The translations under genes were made by a program, and so were the position numbers. A DNA stretch of 53,034 bases from Pseudomonas juntendi (GTDB taxonomy: Bacteria > Pseudomonadota > Gammaproteobacteria > Pseudomonadales > Pseudomonadaceae), in the NCBI RefSeq assembly GCF_009932375.1, contig NZ_BLJG01000153.1:1-53034 (forward strand). Reading direction: 5' to 3'. Every line of letters begins with the position of its first letter. Position 1 is the stretch's first letter. A model generated the notes under the pieces. That model was given only the letters and a program-made list of their open reading frames with translations, searched no databases and was not told the DNA's origin. Positions 43,698 to 51,492 of this stretch are shown piece after piece.

Positions 43698-45008
43698 ATG
43701 CTCAAATGGTGCTCGCGTTCGATATTCCTGCAAGTCGTACTTGGCCTTGCCCTCGGCATTGCCTGCGGCCTCAGCTTCCCCGACCTTTCGCTACAACTCA
43801 AACCCCTAGGCGACGGCTTCATCAAGCTGATCAAGATGCTCATCGGCCTGATCGTGTTCTGCGTGGTGGTCAGTGGTATCTCGGGCGCGGGCGACCTGAA
43901 AAAGGTCGGGCGCATCGGCTTGAAGTCGGTAATCTACTTTGAAGTGCTGACCACCCTGGCGTTGGTGATCGGCCTGGTATTCGCCTTCAGCAGCGGCATC
44001 GGCAGCGGCGCCAATATTCACCTGGACCAACTGTCCAGTGCCGATGCCAGCAGCCTGGCCGAGCGCGGTCAACACATCCATGGCGCCGCAGCGTTCTTCA
44101 TGGACCTGATCCCTACCTCGGTGATCGGCGCCTTCGCCGACAACAACATCCTTCAGGTGCTGCTGTTTTCGGTGCTGTTCGGCAGCGCATTGAACCTGGT
44201 GGGCGACTCGGCCGCCGGCATTTCGCGGCTGATCAACGAACTGAGCCATGTGATCTTCCGTATCATGGGCATGATCGTGCGCCTGGCCCCGATCGGTGTA
44301 TTCGGTGCCATCGCCTTCACCACCAGCAAGTACGGCCTGGAATCGCTGCAGCACCTGGGCGGCCTGGTAGCGCTGTTCTACCTGACCTGTGCAGGCTTCG
44401 TGCTGATCGTGCTGGGTACCGTGATGCGCCTGTCGGGCCTGAAACTGCTGCCACTGATCAAGTACCTGCGTGAAGAGCTGACCATCGTGCTGGGCACCGC
44501 CTCTTCCGACGCCGTTCTGCCGCAGATCATGCGCAAGCTGGAACACCTGGGCATCGGCAGTTCCACGGTGGGGCTGGTGATTCCCACCGGCTACTCGTTC
44601 AACCTGGACGGTTTCTCCATCTACCTGACGCTGGCCATCGTGTTCATCGCCAACGCCACCGGCACACCGCTGGAGATGACTGACCTGCTGACCATTCTGC
44701 TGGTGTCGCTGGTAACTTCGAAAGGCGCGCACGGCATCCCTGGCTCGGCGCTGGTGATCCTGGCGGCCACGTTGACTGCCGTACCGGCGATTCCGGTTGT
44801 CGGCCTGGTGCTGGTACTTGCCGTGGACTGGTTCATGGGCATCGGCCGGGCACTGACCAACCTGATCGGCAACTGTGTAGCCACCGTGGCGATTGCCCGC
44901 TGGGAAAAGGACATCGACCTGGAGCGTGCCAACAACGTACTGGCAGGCAAACCCGGCTTTGCCCCGTTGCCACGCAAACAGCCCAATGCCCACCAGCAGG
45001 AATTCTGA
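43698..45008 (+). CDS. Dicarboxylate/amino acid:cation symporter (DctA-like)
   Basis: 436 residues with about eight membrane helices and the two re-entrant hairpins of the DAACS family. Conserved blocks: FIKLIKMLIGLIVFCVVVSGISG near the start, SSDAVLPQIMRKLEHLGI (serine-rich first hairpin) and PTGYSFNLDGFSIYLTLAIVFIANA (Na/substrate site). It imports C4-dicarboxylates or related acids with Na+ or H+. The start is the ATG at 43698; the ribosome binding site is weak (GAGACTT). Two FadR-type operators lie upstream and two GntR regulators downstream, so it is probably induced by its substrate. The exact substrate is unknown. Confidence 0.88.
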   Translation: MLKWCSRSIFLQVVLGLALGIACGLSFPDLSLQLKPLGDGFIKLIKMLIGLIVFCVVVSGISGAGDLKKVGRIGLKSVIYFEVLTTLALVIGLVFAFSSGIGSGANIHLDQLSSADASSLAERGQHIHGAAAFFMDLIPTSVIGAFADNNILQVLLFSVLFGSALNLVGDSAAGISRLINELSHVIFRIMGMIVRLAPIGVFGAIAFTTSKYGLESLQHLGGLVALFYLTCAGFVLIVLGTVMRLSGLKLLPLIKYLREELTIVLGTASSDAVLPQIMRKLEHLGIGSSTVGLVIPTGYSFNLDGFSIYLTLAIVFIANATGTPLEMTDLLTILLVSLVTSKGAHGIPGSALVILAATLTAVPAIPVVGLVLVLAVDWFMGIGRALTNLIGNCVATVAIARWEKDIDLERANNVLAGKPGFAPLPRKQPNAHQQEF

Positions 45009-45016
45009 GCGAACGT

Positions 45017-45036
45017 GGCCGGCACTGATGCCGGCC
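45017..45036 (+). terminator. Hairpin between the transporter and the first gntR gene
   Basis: Stem GGCCGGCA / TGCCGGCC with a 4-base loop, 8 bp after the transporter stop and without a T-run. Probably a partial attenuator, since the next gene starts 16 bp later. Confidence 0.55.
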
Positions 45037-45052
45037 CTTCAAGGAGCGAACC

Positions 45053-45757
45053 GTGATCAGCTCATCGACCGTCGTCAATTCAGTGGTGGAAAAACTCCGC
45101 CAGGCCCTGGCCCGCGGCCAGTGGCGCAGCGGCGACATGCTGCCAGGCCAGCGCGAGCTGGCTGAACAACTGGGCATCAGCCGGCCCAGCCTGCGCGAAG
45201 CGGTAACCGTGTTGGAAACCCTGGGCCTGGTGCGCGCGCTGCCGGGCAAGGGTGTACTGGTGCTGGAGGCCGAAGCTGCCGCCCTGGAACCGGGGCTGGA
45301 TACCAGCGCCGCCGCCAGCCTGGCTGACGTACTGGAACTGCGCTACACCCTTGAACCGTTCATCGTCGGCCTGGTGGCACAATCGGCCAACAGCCAGGAT
45401 GTTGGCCAGTTGCGCCTCACCCTGATGGACATGCGCGAAGCGCTGGAGGCCGATGACAGCGAAGCTGGGGTCAGGGCCTATATCGCTTTCCATGAGGCCC
45501 TCTTCGCCCTGACCACCAACCCGATCTTCCAGAGTGTCGTGCAGCAGACCGGCAACGCCCTTAAACAGAGCGCCGACATGCTGCGCAACTCACCGGAGCA
45601 TCTGGCGGCAAGGCTGAAGGAGAACGAGGCAGTGGTACGCGCCATTCGCGAACGCAACAGTGCCCTGGCCAGTGCCCAGATGCGCCAGCACATCCTGGCC
45701 GAGGGCGCGCGCATGGGCATCCCGCTGAACATCCCGGATGAACACCTGCATCCATGA
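45053..45757 (+). CDS. GntR-family regulator (FCD/FadR type), first of a tandem pair
   Basis: 234 residues, starting with GTG after AAGGAGCGAACC. The winged helix-turn-helix covers about 5-75 (GDMLPGQRELAEQLGISRPSLREAVTVLETLGLVRALPGKGVLVL), with an FCD domain from about 85 (LELRYTLEPFIVGLVAQ, IAFHEALFALTTNP). It begins 44 bp after the transporter gene, so it is likely the local substrate-responsive repressor acting at the operators near 43541 and 43616. It ends 16 bp before a second GntR gene. Confidence 0.88.
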   Translation: MISSSTVVNSVVEKLRQALARGQWRSGDMLPGQRELAEQLGISRPSLREAVTVLETLGLVRALPGKGVLVLEAEAAALEPGLDTSAAASLADVLELRYTLEPFIVGLVAQSANSQDVGQLRLTLMDMREALEADDSEAGVRAYIAFHEALFALTTNPIFQSVVQQTGNALKQSADMLRNSPEHLAARLKENEAVVRAIRERNSALASAQMRQHILAEGARMGIPLNIPDEHLHP

Positions 45758-45773
45758 CCTGAGGAGAGCGACC

Positions 45774-46442
45774 ATGAACGCCGCCCCCCACTTGCCTGCC
45801 CTGCTCGCGGCCGGCGAAACCCGCCTGTCGGCCGAGCAAATCTACCCACGGCTGTTCGACGCCATTCTCGAACAGCGCCTGCCCCCCGGCAGCCTGCTGC
45901 CCGAGCAGGCGTTGGGCCAGGCGTTTGGGGTCAGCCGTACCGTGATCCGCCGCGTGCTCGGGCGCCTGTGTGACCAGCAAGTGGTGGTGCAGCGCCCAAG
46001 CCACACCGCGCACCTGGCAGCCCCTGACCCCGAGCAGGCGCGGCAGGTGCTCAGTGCCCGGCGGCTGGCGGAGACCACCCTGATCACCCTGGCCGCACAG
46101 CGCGCCCGCCCTGCGCAGATACGCCAACTGCGCCAGTTGGTTGAACGTGAGCGCCAGCACCATGAAAGTGGCGAGCGTTGCGCGGCGATCCGCCTGGGTG
46201 GCGAGTTCCACCTCAAACTGGCGCAAGTGGCGGCCAATGCGCCCCTGGCACGGTTTCTCAACGGCCTGGTGCCGATGACCTCGCTGATCATTGCCCGCTA
46301 CGAGTCGCCGTGCTGCGAACATTGTGCGTGGGAAGAACACGCGGCGATCATCGATGCCGTGGAGCAAGGCGATGCCGAGGCGGCATTGGGGCTGATGCAC
46401 ACCCACCTCGACCGGCTGGAGGAGAAACTCGACCTGGCGTAG
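45774..46442 (+). CDS. GntR-family regulator, second of a tandem pair
   Basis: 222 residues from the ATG at 45774, preceded by GAGGAGAG. The helix-turn-helix is LLPEQALGQAFGVSRTVIRRVLGRLCDQQVVVQRPSHTAHLAAP (about 36-80). The FCD-like domain carries GGEFHLKLAQVA and the unusual ESPCCEHCAWEEHAAII, a cysteine-rich motif reminiscent of purine/pyrimidine-catabolism GntR regulators such as XdhR. It differs clearly from the regulator just upstream, so the pair is not a recent duplication. It may control genes elsewhere. Confidence 0.85.
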   Translation: MNAAPHLPALLAAGETRLSAEQIYPRLFDAILEQRLPPGSLLPEQALGQAFGVSRTVIRRVLGRLCDQQVVVQRPSHTAHLAAPDPEQARQVLSARRLAETTLITLAAQRARPAQIRQLRQLVERERQHHESGERCAAIRLGGEFHLKLAQVAANAPLARFLNGLVPMTSLIIARYESPCCEHCAWEEHAAIIDAVEQGDAEAALGLMHTHLDRLEEKLDLA

Positions 46443-46528
46443 CCCGCGCGCAAGGGCCAAGCCCGCTCCTGACGGCCATGCACCGGTCCAGCAGCGGGTG
46501 TACCAGGCGGTGGCCTGTAGCGCCCGAG

Positions 46529-46963
46529 TCAAGCCTTGGCCATGGCCGAGGTCGGTAAGCCGAAGATCCGGTCAAACACCCAGTTGTAGGCGAAGGTGTA
46601 GCAAGGGATCAGCACAATGAACGCCATGTCCACCAGCAGTGCCTCTACCAGTGTCATGTCCAGCCACCAGGCAATCAGCGGGATCAGATACACCACCAGG
46701 GTCAGCTGAAAGCCGACCGCATGCGCCACCCGTCGCGCCACGCTGCGGCCGCGCTTGGCCTGGCGGCTTTCCCAGCGCTCGAACAACGTGTTGAAAATCA
46801 GGTTCCAGAGCATGGCAATGGTTGTGATCATCACCGCCAATGGCCCGGTATGCGACGCCTGGGTCTCTGACAGATAAGCCAGCCCGAGGGTCGACATGCT
46901 CAGCCCTATCAGCTCATAGCACGTCACATACACCAGTTTGCGCTTCAAACCCTGCACCTGCAT
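46529..46963 (-). CDS. PACE-family multidrug/biocide efflux transporter
   Basis: 144 residues, four membrane helices as two tandem bacterial-transmembrane-pair units. Family features: VYVTCYELIGL with a conserved acidic residue in helix 1 (Glu17), WNLIFNTLFERWE (WNxxFN motif), a second helix pair and a final CYTFAYNWVFDRIFG. The first member, AceI, exports chlorhexidine. The start is the ATG at 46963 with GGAGGG upstream; the frame is open further but the family starts here. It is divergent from a LysR-type regulator, the standard arrangement for PACE genes. Confidence 0.9.
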   Translation of the reverse strand: MQVQGLKRKLVYVTCYELIGLSMSTLGLAYLSETQASHTGPLAVMITTIAMLWNLIFNTLFERWESRQAKRGRSVARRVAHAVGFQLTLVVYLIPLIAWWLDMTLVEALLVDMAFIVLIPCYTFAYNWVFDRIFGLPTSAMAKA

Positions 46964-47058
46964 TGCCCTCCAATCCCAATAACGAAGGGTGCGATAATGC
47001 TTCACCTCGCTTGACAGCAAAAGTCAGCAGCTGTCAGATCTGCTGACAGGAGGCTGCC

Positions 47059-47937
47059 ATGAACTTTTCCAGCGACAACATCCAGCTGTTTCTTGCCGTG
47101 CTCGACCGCGGCTCGTTCTCCGCCGCCGCTCGCGCCCTCAAACGGGTCCCGTCGGCGGTCAGCATGGCCATTGGCAATCTGGAAGCGGAGCTGGGATACA
47201 GCTTGTTCGAACGCGGGCCCCGCGAAGTTCGGCCCACCGCCCGGGCCTTGGCCCTGGAACCGCACGCCAGGCTGATTGCCGAGCAACTCGGGCTGTTGCA
47301 AGTCCATGCCTTGGAGCTCTCGCAGGGGCTTGAAAGCAGCCTGACGCTGGCGGTGGTGCCGGACATCGATCACCGCCCGTTGCTGGCGGCTATCGCCGAC
47401 CTCGGTGTGCGCCACCCATTGCTCGATATCGCTTTGCTCAGCGCCCCGCAGGAAGAGGCCCTGCACTTGCTGGACAGCGGCCGCGCCGATCTTTGCGTGG
47501 CCTTCGCTGGCCTGCAGGTGGATGCGCGCCGGGGCTTTCAACATATCGGTATGGAAGCCTTGGTAGCCACCCTCGCCCCTAGCCACCCGGCGCTGCGTGA
47601 AGCACGCATCCACTACCTCGAAGACCTGACCCGGGTGCGCCAGATCCTCGTGCGCAGCCGGGACCTGCCGCTGGCCGATCCACGCCCGCTGATCGGCGCC
47701 ACGCACTGGTCGACCGACAGCTTCGACCTGGCCCTGCAGATGGTCGAAGCCGGCCTGGGCTGGGGCGACCTGCCGTTGTCTCGGGTAGCCCCACTGCTGG
47801 CAACCGGGCGCTTGGTGCGCCTGGCCTTTCGTAATACGCGCAACGAGTTGCAACTGCCGGTGCATATCCTGTGGCGCAAACAACAGCCACTGCAGCAAGC
47901 GGCGAGGTTGCTGATAGAGCAACTGACCAAGGGCTGA
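47059..47937 (+). CDS. LysR-type regulator, probably of the PACE efflux gene
   Basis: 292 residues. The N-terminal helix-turn-helix (about 3-62) is DNIQLFLAVLDRGSFSAAARALKRVPSAVSMAIGNLEAELGYSLFERGPREVRPT, followed by a LysR substrate domain. It is divergent from the efflux gene across a 95-bp gap that must hold both promoters, as for AceR/AceI. The effector is unknown. AGGAGGCTGCC precedes the start. Confidence 0.9.
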   Translation: MNFSSDNIQLFLAVLDRGSFSAAARALKRVPSAVSMAIGNLEAELGYSLFERGPREVRPTARALALEPHARLIAEQLGLLQVHALELSQGLESSLTLAVVPDIDHRPLLAAIADLGVRHPLLDIALLSAPQEEALHLLDSGRADLCVAFAGLQVDARRGFQHIGMEALVATLAPSHPALREARIHYLEDLTRVRQILVRSRDLPLADPRPLIGATHWSTDSFDLALQMVEAGLGWGDLPLSRVAPLLATGRLVRLAFRNTRNELQLPVHILWRKQQPLQQAARLLIEQLTKG

Positions 47938-47980
47938 GTGCCGTCTGTCGAAAGGTCTGTAAGAAATTACTGTAAGTACT

Positions 47981-48007
47981 TCAATGTTTTACCCCCCGAG
48001 CCGATAT
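47981..48007 (+). promoter_or_regulatory. Sigma-28 (FliA) promoter of the chemoreceptor gene
   Basis: TCAA, then 15 bases, then GCCGATAT, matching the flagellar sigma-factor pattern TAAA-N15-GCCGATAA in spacing and in seven of eight -10 bases. It lies 73 bp before the start codon. Chemoreceptor genes are typical FliA targets. Confidence 0.7.
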
Positions 48008-48079
48008 CCCGGTCGATAGGCCCCGCAGAACGTCATAAGCGCGCTGCGTCCTCCCCACATTGGCTCAAGGTCTCGAAAC

Positions 48080-49966
48080 ATGAACCTGAAATTTCGCCAC
48101 AAGATCCTGCTCAGTGCCTGCGGCGTCGTGGTCCTGGCATTCGCCCTGTTCACGCTTTATAACGACTACCTGCAACGCAACACTATCCGCCAGAACATAG
48201 AAGCCTCGGTGCAGCAGGCCGGGGCCTTGACCGCCAGCAGCGTGCAAAACTGGATGAGCGGCCGCATCCTGGTGCTGGAAAACCTGGCCCAGGATATCGG
48301 CCAGCAGGGTGCCGGCGAGACCCTGGCCGGGTTGATCGAGCAACCCTCCTACACGCGCAACTTCCTGTTCACCTACCTCGGTCAGGCCAACGGCGTGTTC
48401 ACCCAGCGCCCGGACGCCCAGATGCCTGCCGGCTACGACCCACGGCAACGGCCCTGGTATGCAGCGGCGGCCAATGCCGGGCAAACGGTGCTGACGCCAC
48501 CGTACCAGGGTGCGGTCGGCGGCCTGATGGTCACTATCGCCACCCCGGTGAAAAGCAAGGCCACGGGGGAAATGATTGGTGTGGTTGGCGGTGACCTGAC
48601 CCTCGATACCTTGGTGGAGATCATCAACTCGGTGGATTTCGGTGGCCTCGGCCACGCCTTCCTCGCCGATGCCAATGGCCAGGTGATCGTCAGCCCGAAC
48701 AAAGACCAGGTCATGAAAAACCTGAAGGACATCTACCCCGGCAGCGACCTGCGCGTTGCCGCCAGCATGCAGGATGTCACCCTGAACGGCCAGGACCGGA
48801 TCATTTCGTTCGCGCCGGTCGCCGGGCTGCCTTCGGCCCAGTGGTACATCGGCTTGTCGATCGACAAGGACAAGGCCTACGCCGCACTCAGCCAGTTCCG
48901 CACATCGGCCATCATCGCCATGCTGATTGCCGTGGCGGCCATTGCCGGCCTGCTGGGCCTGCTGATTCCACTACTGATGCGCCCGCTGACCACCATGGGC
49001 CGCGCCATGCGCGACATCGCCGAGGGTGAAGGCGACCTGACCCGCCGTCTGGTGGTGCAGAACCAGGACGAATTCGGCGAACTGGCAACGTCGTTCAACC
49101 GCTTTGTCGAACGCATTCACGCCTCGATCAGCGAAGTGTCGTCGGCCACCCGCCTGGTGCATGACCTGTCGGAGAAAGTGGTCAGCGCGTCGAATGCGTC
49201 GATCAGTGGCTCCGAAGAGCAGAGCATGCGCACCAACAGCGTGGCCGCAGCCATCAACGAGCTTGGCGCCGCGACCCAGGAAATCGCGCGCAACGCCGCA
49301 GATGCCTCGCAGCATGCCAGTGGTGCCAGCGAGCAGGCCCACGGTGGCCGGGAAGTGGTGGAAGAAGCGATCAACGCCATGACTGCGCTGTCGCAGCGCA
49401 TCAGCGAATCGTGCGCACAGATTGAAACGCTCAATGCCAGCACTGATGAAATCGGCAAGATCCTGGACGTGATCAAAGGCATCTCGCAGCAGACCAACTT
49501 GCTGGCACTGAACGCTGCGATCGAGGCAGCACGCGCGGGCGAAGCGGGTAGAGGCTTTGCCGTGGTGGCCGACGAGGTGCGCAACCTGGCCCACCGGACC
49601 CAGGAATCGGCAGAAGAAATCCACCGCATGATCACCAGCCTGCAAGTCGGTTCACGCGAAGCGGTGCACACCATGAACACCAGCCAGGTGTCCAGCGAGC
49701 AAACCGTGCAAGTGGCCAACCAGGCCGGTGAGCGGCTGGCCAGCGTCACCCAGCGTATTGGCGAAATCGACGGCATGAACCAGTCGGTGGCCACCGCGAC
49801 CGAAGAGCAGACCGCCGTGGTCGAAAGCCTCAACCTGGACATTACCCAGATCAATGCGCTGAACCAGCAAGGGGTGGAGAACCTTAACGAAACCCTGCGC
49901 CACTGCGATCAACTGGCGCAGCAGGCCGGCCGCTTGAAGCAGCTGGTGGGGAGTTTCCGGATCTGA
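48080..49966 (+). CDS. mcpA: Amino-acid-type dCache chemoreceptor (McpA-like)
   Basis: 628 residues. TM1 lies at about 9-27, a double Cache sensor at about 30-275, TM2 at about 278-302, then HAMP and a long signalling domain with [40 protein letters not shown]. The membrane-distal pocket holds Tyr119, Arg124, Trp126, Tyr127 (YDPRQRPWY), Tyr142 and Asp172, the pattern of dCache domains that bind the amino and carboxyl groups of amino acids. P. putida McpA, an amino acid receptor, lies at the matching genomic place as I recall; orthology is inferred. A sigma-28 promoter precedes it. Confidence 0.88.
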   Translation: MNLKFRHKILLSACGVVVLAFALFTLYNDYLQRNTIRQNIEASVQQAGALTASSVQNWMSGRILVLENLAQDIGQQGAGETLAGLIEQPSYTRNFLFTYLGQANGVFTQRPDAQMPAGYDPRQRPWYAAAANAGQTVLTPPYQGAVGGLMVTIATPVKSKATGEMIGVVGGDLTLDTLVEIINSVDFGGLGHAFLADANGQVIVSPNKDQVMKNLKDIYPGSDLRVAASMQDVTLNGQDRIISFAPVAGLPSAQWYIGLSIDKDKAYAALSQFRTSAIIAMLIAVAAIAGLLGLLIPLLMRPLTTMGRAMRDIAEGEGDLTRRLVVQNQDEFGELATSFNRFVERIHASISEVSSATRLVHDLSEKVVSASNASISGSEEQSMRTNSVAAAINELGAATQEIARNAADASQHASGASEQAHGGREVVEEAINAMTALSQRISESCAQIETLNASTDEIGKILDVIKGISQQTNLLALNAAIEAARAGEAGRGFAVVADEVRNLAHRTQESAEEIHRMITSLQVGSREAVHTMNTSQVSSEQTVQVANQAGERLASVTQRIGEIDGMNQSVATATEEQTAVVESLNLDITQINALNQQGVENLNETLRHCDQLAQQAGRLKQLVGSFRI

Positions 49967-50099
49967 GAAGCCGGGGGGCGCCCAGCGCTCCCATCTTTAC
50001 GCGGTTATAACCTAATAACGAACAAGTCTATTTGGCTATAAAAAAATCTATATGCTGGCTGCATCCGATAACGGGCAATGTTGGGCGGTCGAGTAGCGT

Positions 50100-50885
50100 A
50101 TGGATGTAGGTTCTTTTGGTTTCACCATTGCGGGACTGGTCGTGGGTTTCATCGTCGGTATGACCGGCGTCGGTGGCGGTTCGCTGATGACCCCGATCCT
50201 GTTGTGGTTCGGTATCAACCCGGCGACGGCCGTCGGCACCGATCTGCTCTATGCCGCCATCACCAAGGCCAGTGGCGTCTGGGTGCATGCACGCAACAAG
50301 AACATCGACTGGAAGATCACCGGCCTGCTCAGCCTCGGCAGCGTGCCTGCGGCCGCATTGACCCTGTGGTTCCTGAGCACCCTGCATACCGACACATCGG
50401 CGCTCAATGCCATCATCAAGCAAGGCCTGGCGGTGGTGTTGATCCTCACCGCGCTGGCCATTCTGTTCAAATCGCGGCTGCAGGCTTTCGCCAGCCACCA
50501 TGCCGGCGATCACTACCACCTCAGCGCAGGTACCCTGAACACCCTCACCGTGCTGACCGGCGTGGTGCTGGGGGTGATGGTGACCCTGACCTCCATCGGC
50601 GCCGGCGCCCTGGGTACCGTGGCGTTATTCCTGCTCTACCCGTTTCTGGTCACCCGTCGCCTGGTCGGTACGGAAATCGCCCATGCCGTGCCGCTAACGC
50701 TGGTGGCAGGCCTTGGCCATGCCGGCATGGGCAATATGGACTGGTCGCTACTGGGCTACCTGCTGCTGGGTTCTCTGCCGGGCATCTACCTGGGCAGCCA
50801 TCTGACCGGGCGGATCTCCGACCGCGTGCTGCGTCCGTGCCTGGCCGCCATGCTGTTGTTGATCGGCTACAAGCTGGCGTTCTGA
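50100..50885 (+). CDS. TSUP-family permease (TauE/SafE)
   Basis: 261 residues with about eight membrane helices. The family signatures are in both halves: GFIVGMTGVGGGSLMTPILLWFGINPATAVGTDLLYAAITKASG near the N-terminus and LTSIGAGALGTVALFLLYPFLVTRRLVGTEIAHAVPLTLVAGLGH in the second half. The family moves sulfite, organosulfonates or related small anions. The specific substrate is unknown. Its last 19 bases overlap the end of the convergent phosphatase gene. Confidence 0.88.
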   Translation: MDVGSFGFTIAGLVVGFIVGMTGVGGGSLMTPILLWFGINPATAVGTDLLYAAITKASGVWVHARNKNIDWKITGLLSLGSVPAAALTLWFLSTLHTDTSALNAIIKQGLAVVLILTALAILFKSRLQAFASHHAGDHYHLSAGTLNTLTVLTGVVLGVMVTLTSIGAGALGTVALFLLYPFLVTRRLVGTEIAHAVPLTLVAGLGHAGMGNMDWSLLGYLLLGSLPGIYLGSHLTGRISDRVLRPCLAAMLLLIGYKLAF

Positions 50886-51427
50886 ACCTCACCCAGGCGC
50901 AACCGCCACTGCCCGGTATGGCTCAGTTCCAGGCGTGATAGCGGCAACACATCGATACGCTGCCCGGCACTCATAGGGCAGCCCAGTACCTGCACCAGCA
51001 CGGCACGCATGACCTGCGGATGGGTTACCGCCAGCCATTCACCCGGCCTGTCGAAAGCCGCCAGCCAGGTGGCCATCCGCTGGCACAGCCCAGCGAACGA
51101 CTCCCCGCCATGCACGTTACTGGCTGGCTCCTGCAACCAATCGGCCAACGCTTCTGGCTGCTCGGCCTGCAACTGCTTCAGCGCCATGCCCTGCCAATGC
51201 CCGAGGTCGCAATCGGCCAAGGCGGGCTCGACATGCACCGTGCTCGACAACCACGCCGCTGTTTCGCAGGCGCGCCGCTCTGGCGCCGTCAGCAGTTGCA
51301 CCGCTGGCAGGAGAGGCGCCGGCGGTTGCGAAAGCGGCAGGATGCCGTCGTCGGCGCAGTGCAGGCGGCCGGTCTTCTGGGCCTGAGTCAGGGCATGGCA
51401 AATAAGGGTCAAACGGGTAGCTTTCAT
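50867..51427 (-). CDS. Histidine-phosphatase-like protein with altered RHG motif
   Basis: 186 residues. The overall pattern is that of the phosphoglycerate-mutase-like superfamily: TAPERRACETAAWL, LADCDLGHWQGMALKQLQ, GGESFAGLCQRMATWL and the second histidine in WLAVTHPQVMRAVL. The first motif, normally Arg-His-Gly, reads Cys10-His11-Ala12 (LICHALT), so the phosphate-binding arginine is missing while the nucleophilic histidine remains. Activity may be altered or lost. CobC-like enzymes are the nearest recognisable type. The start is the ATG at 51427 (GAGGGA upstream). Its end overlaps the TSUP gene by 19 bases. Confidence 0.82.
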   Translation of the reverse strand: MKATRLTLICHALTQAQKTGRLHCADDGILPLSQPPAPLLPAVQLLTAPERRACETAAWLSSTVHVEPALADCDLGHWQGMALKQLQAEQPEALADWLQEPASNVHGGESFAGLCQRMATWLAAFDRPGEWLAVTHPQVMRAVLVQVLGCPMSAGQRIDVLPLSRLELSHTGQWRLRLGEVQNASL

Positions 51428-51492
51428 CAAGTCCCTCGGGTGGCGGGCTGGTGCGTAGTGCTTGGCATGCTGCGAGGCAGGCATGCTGAACA

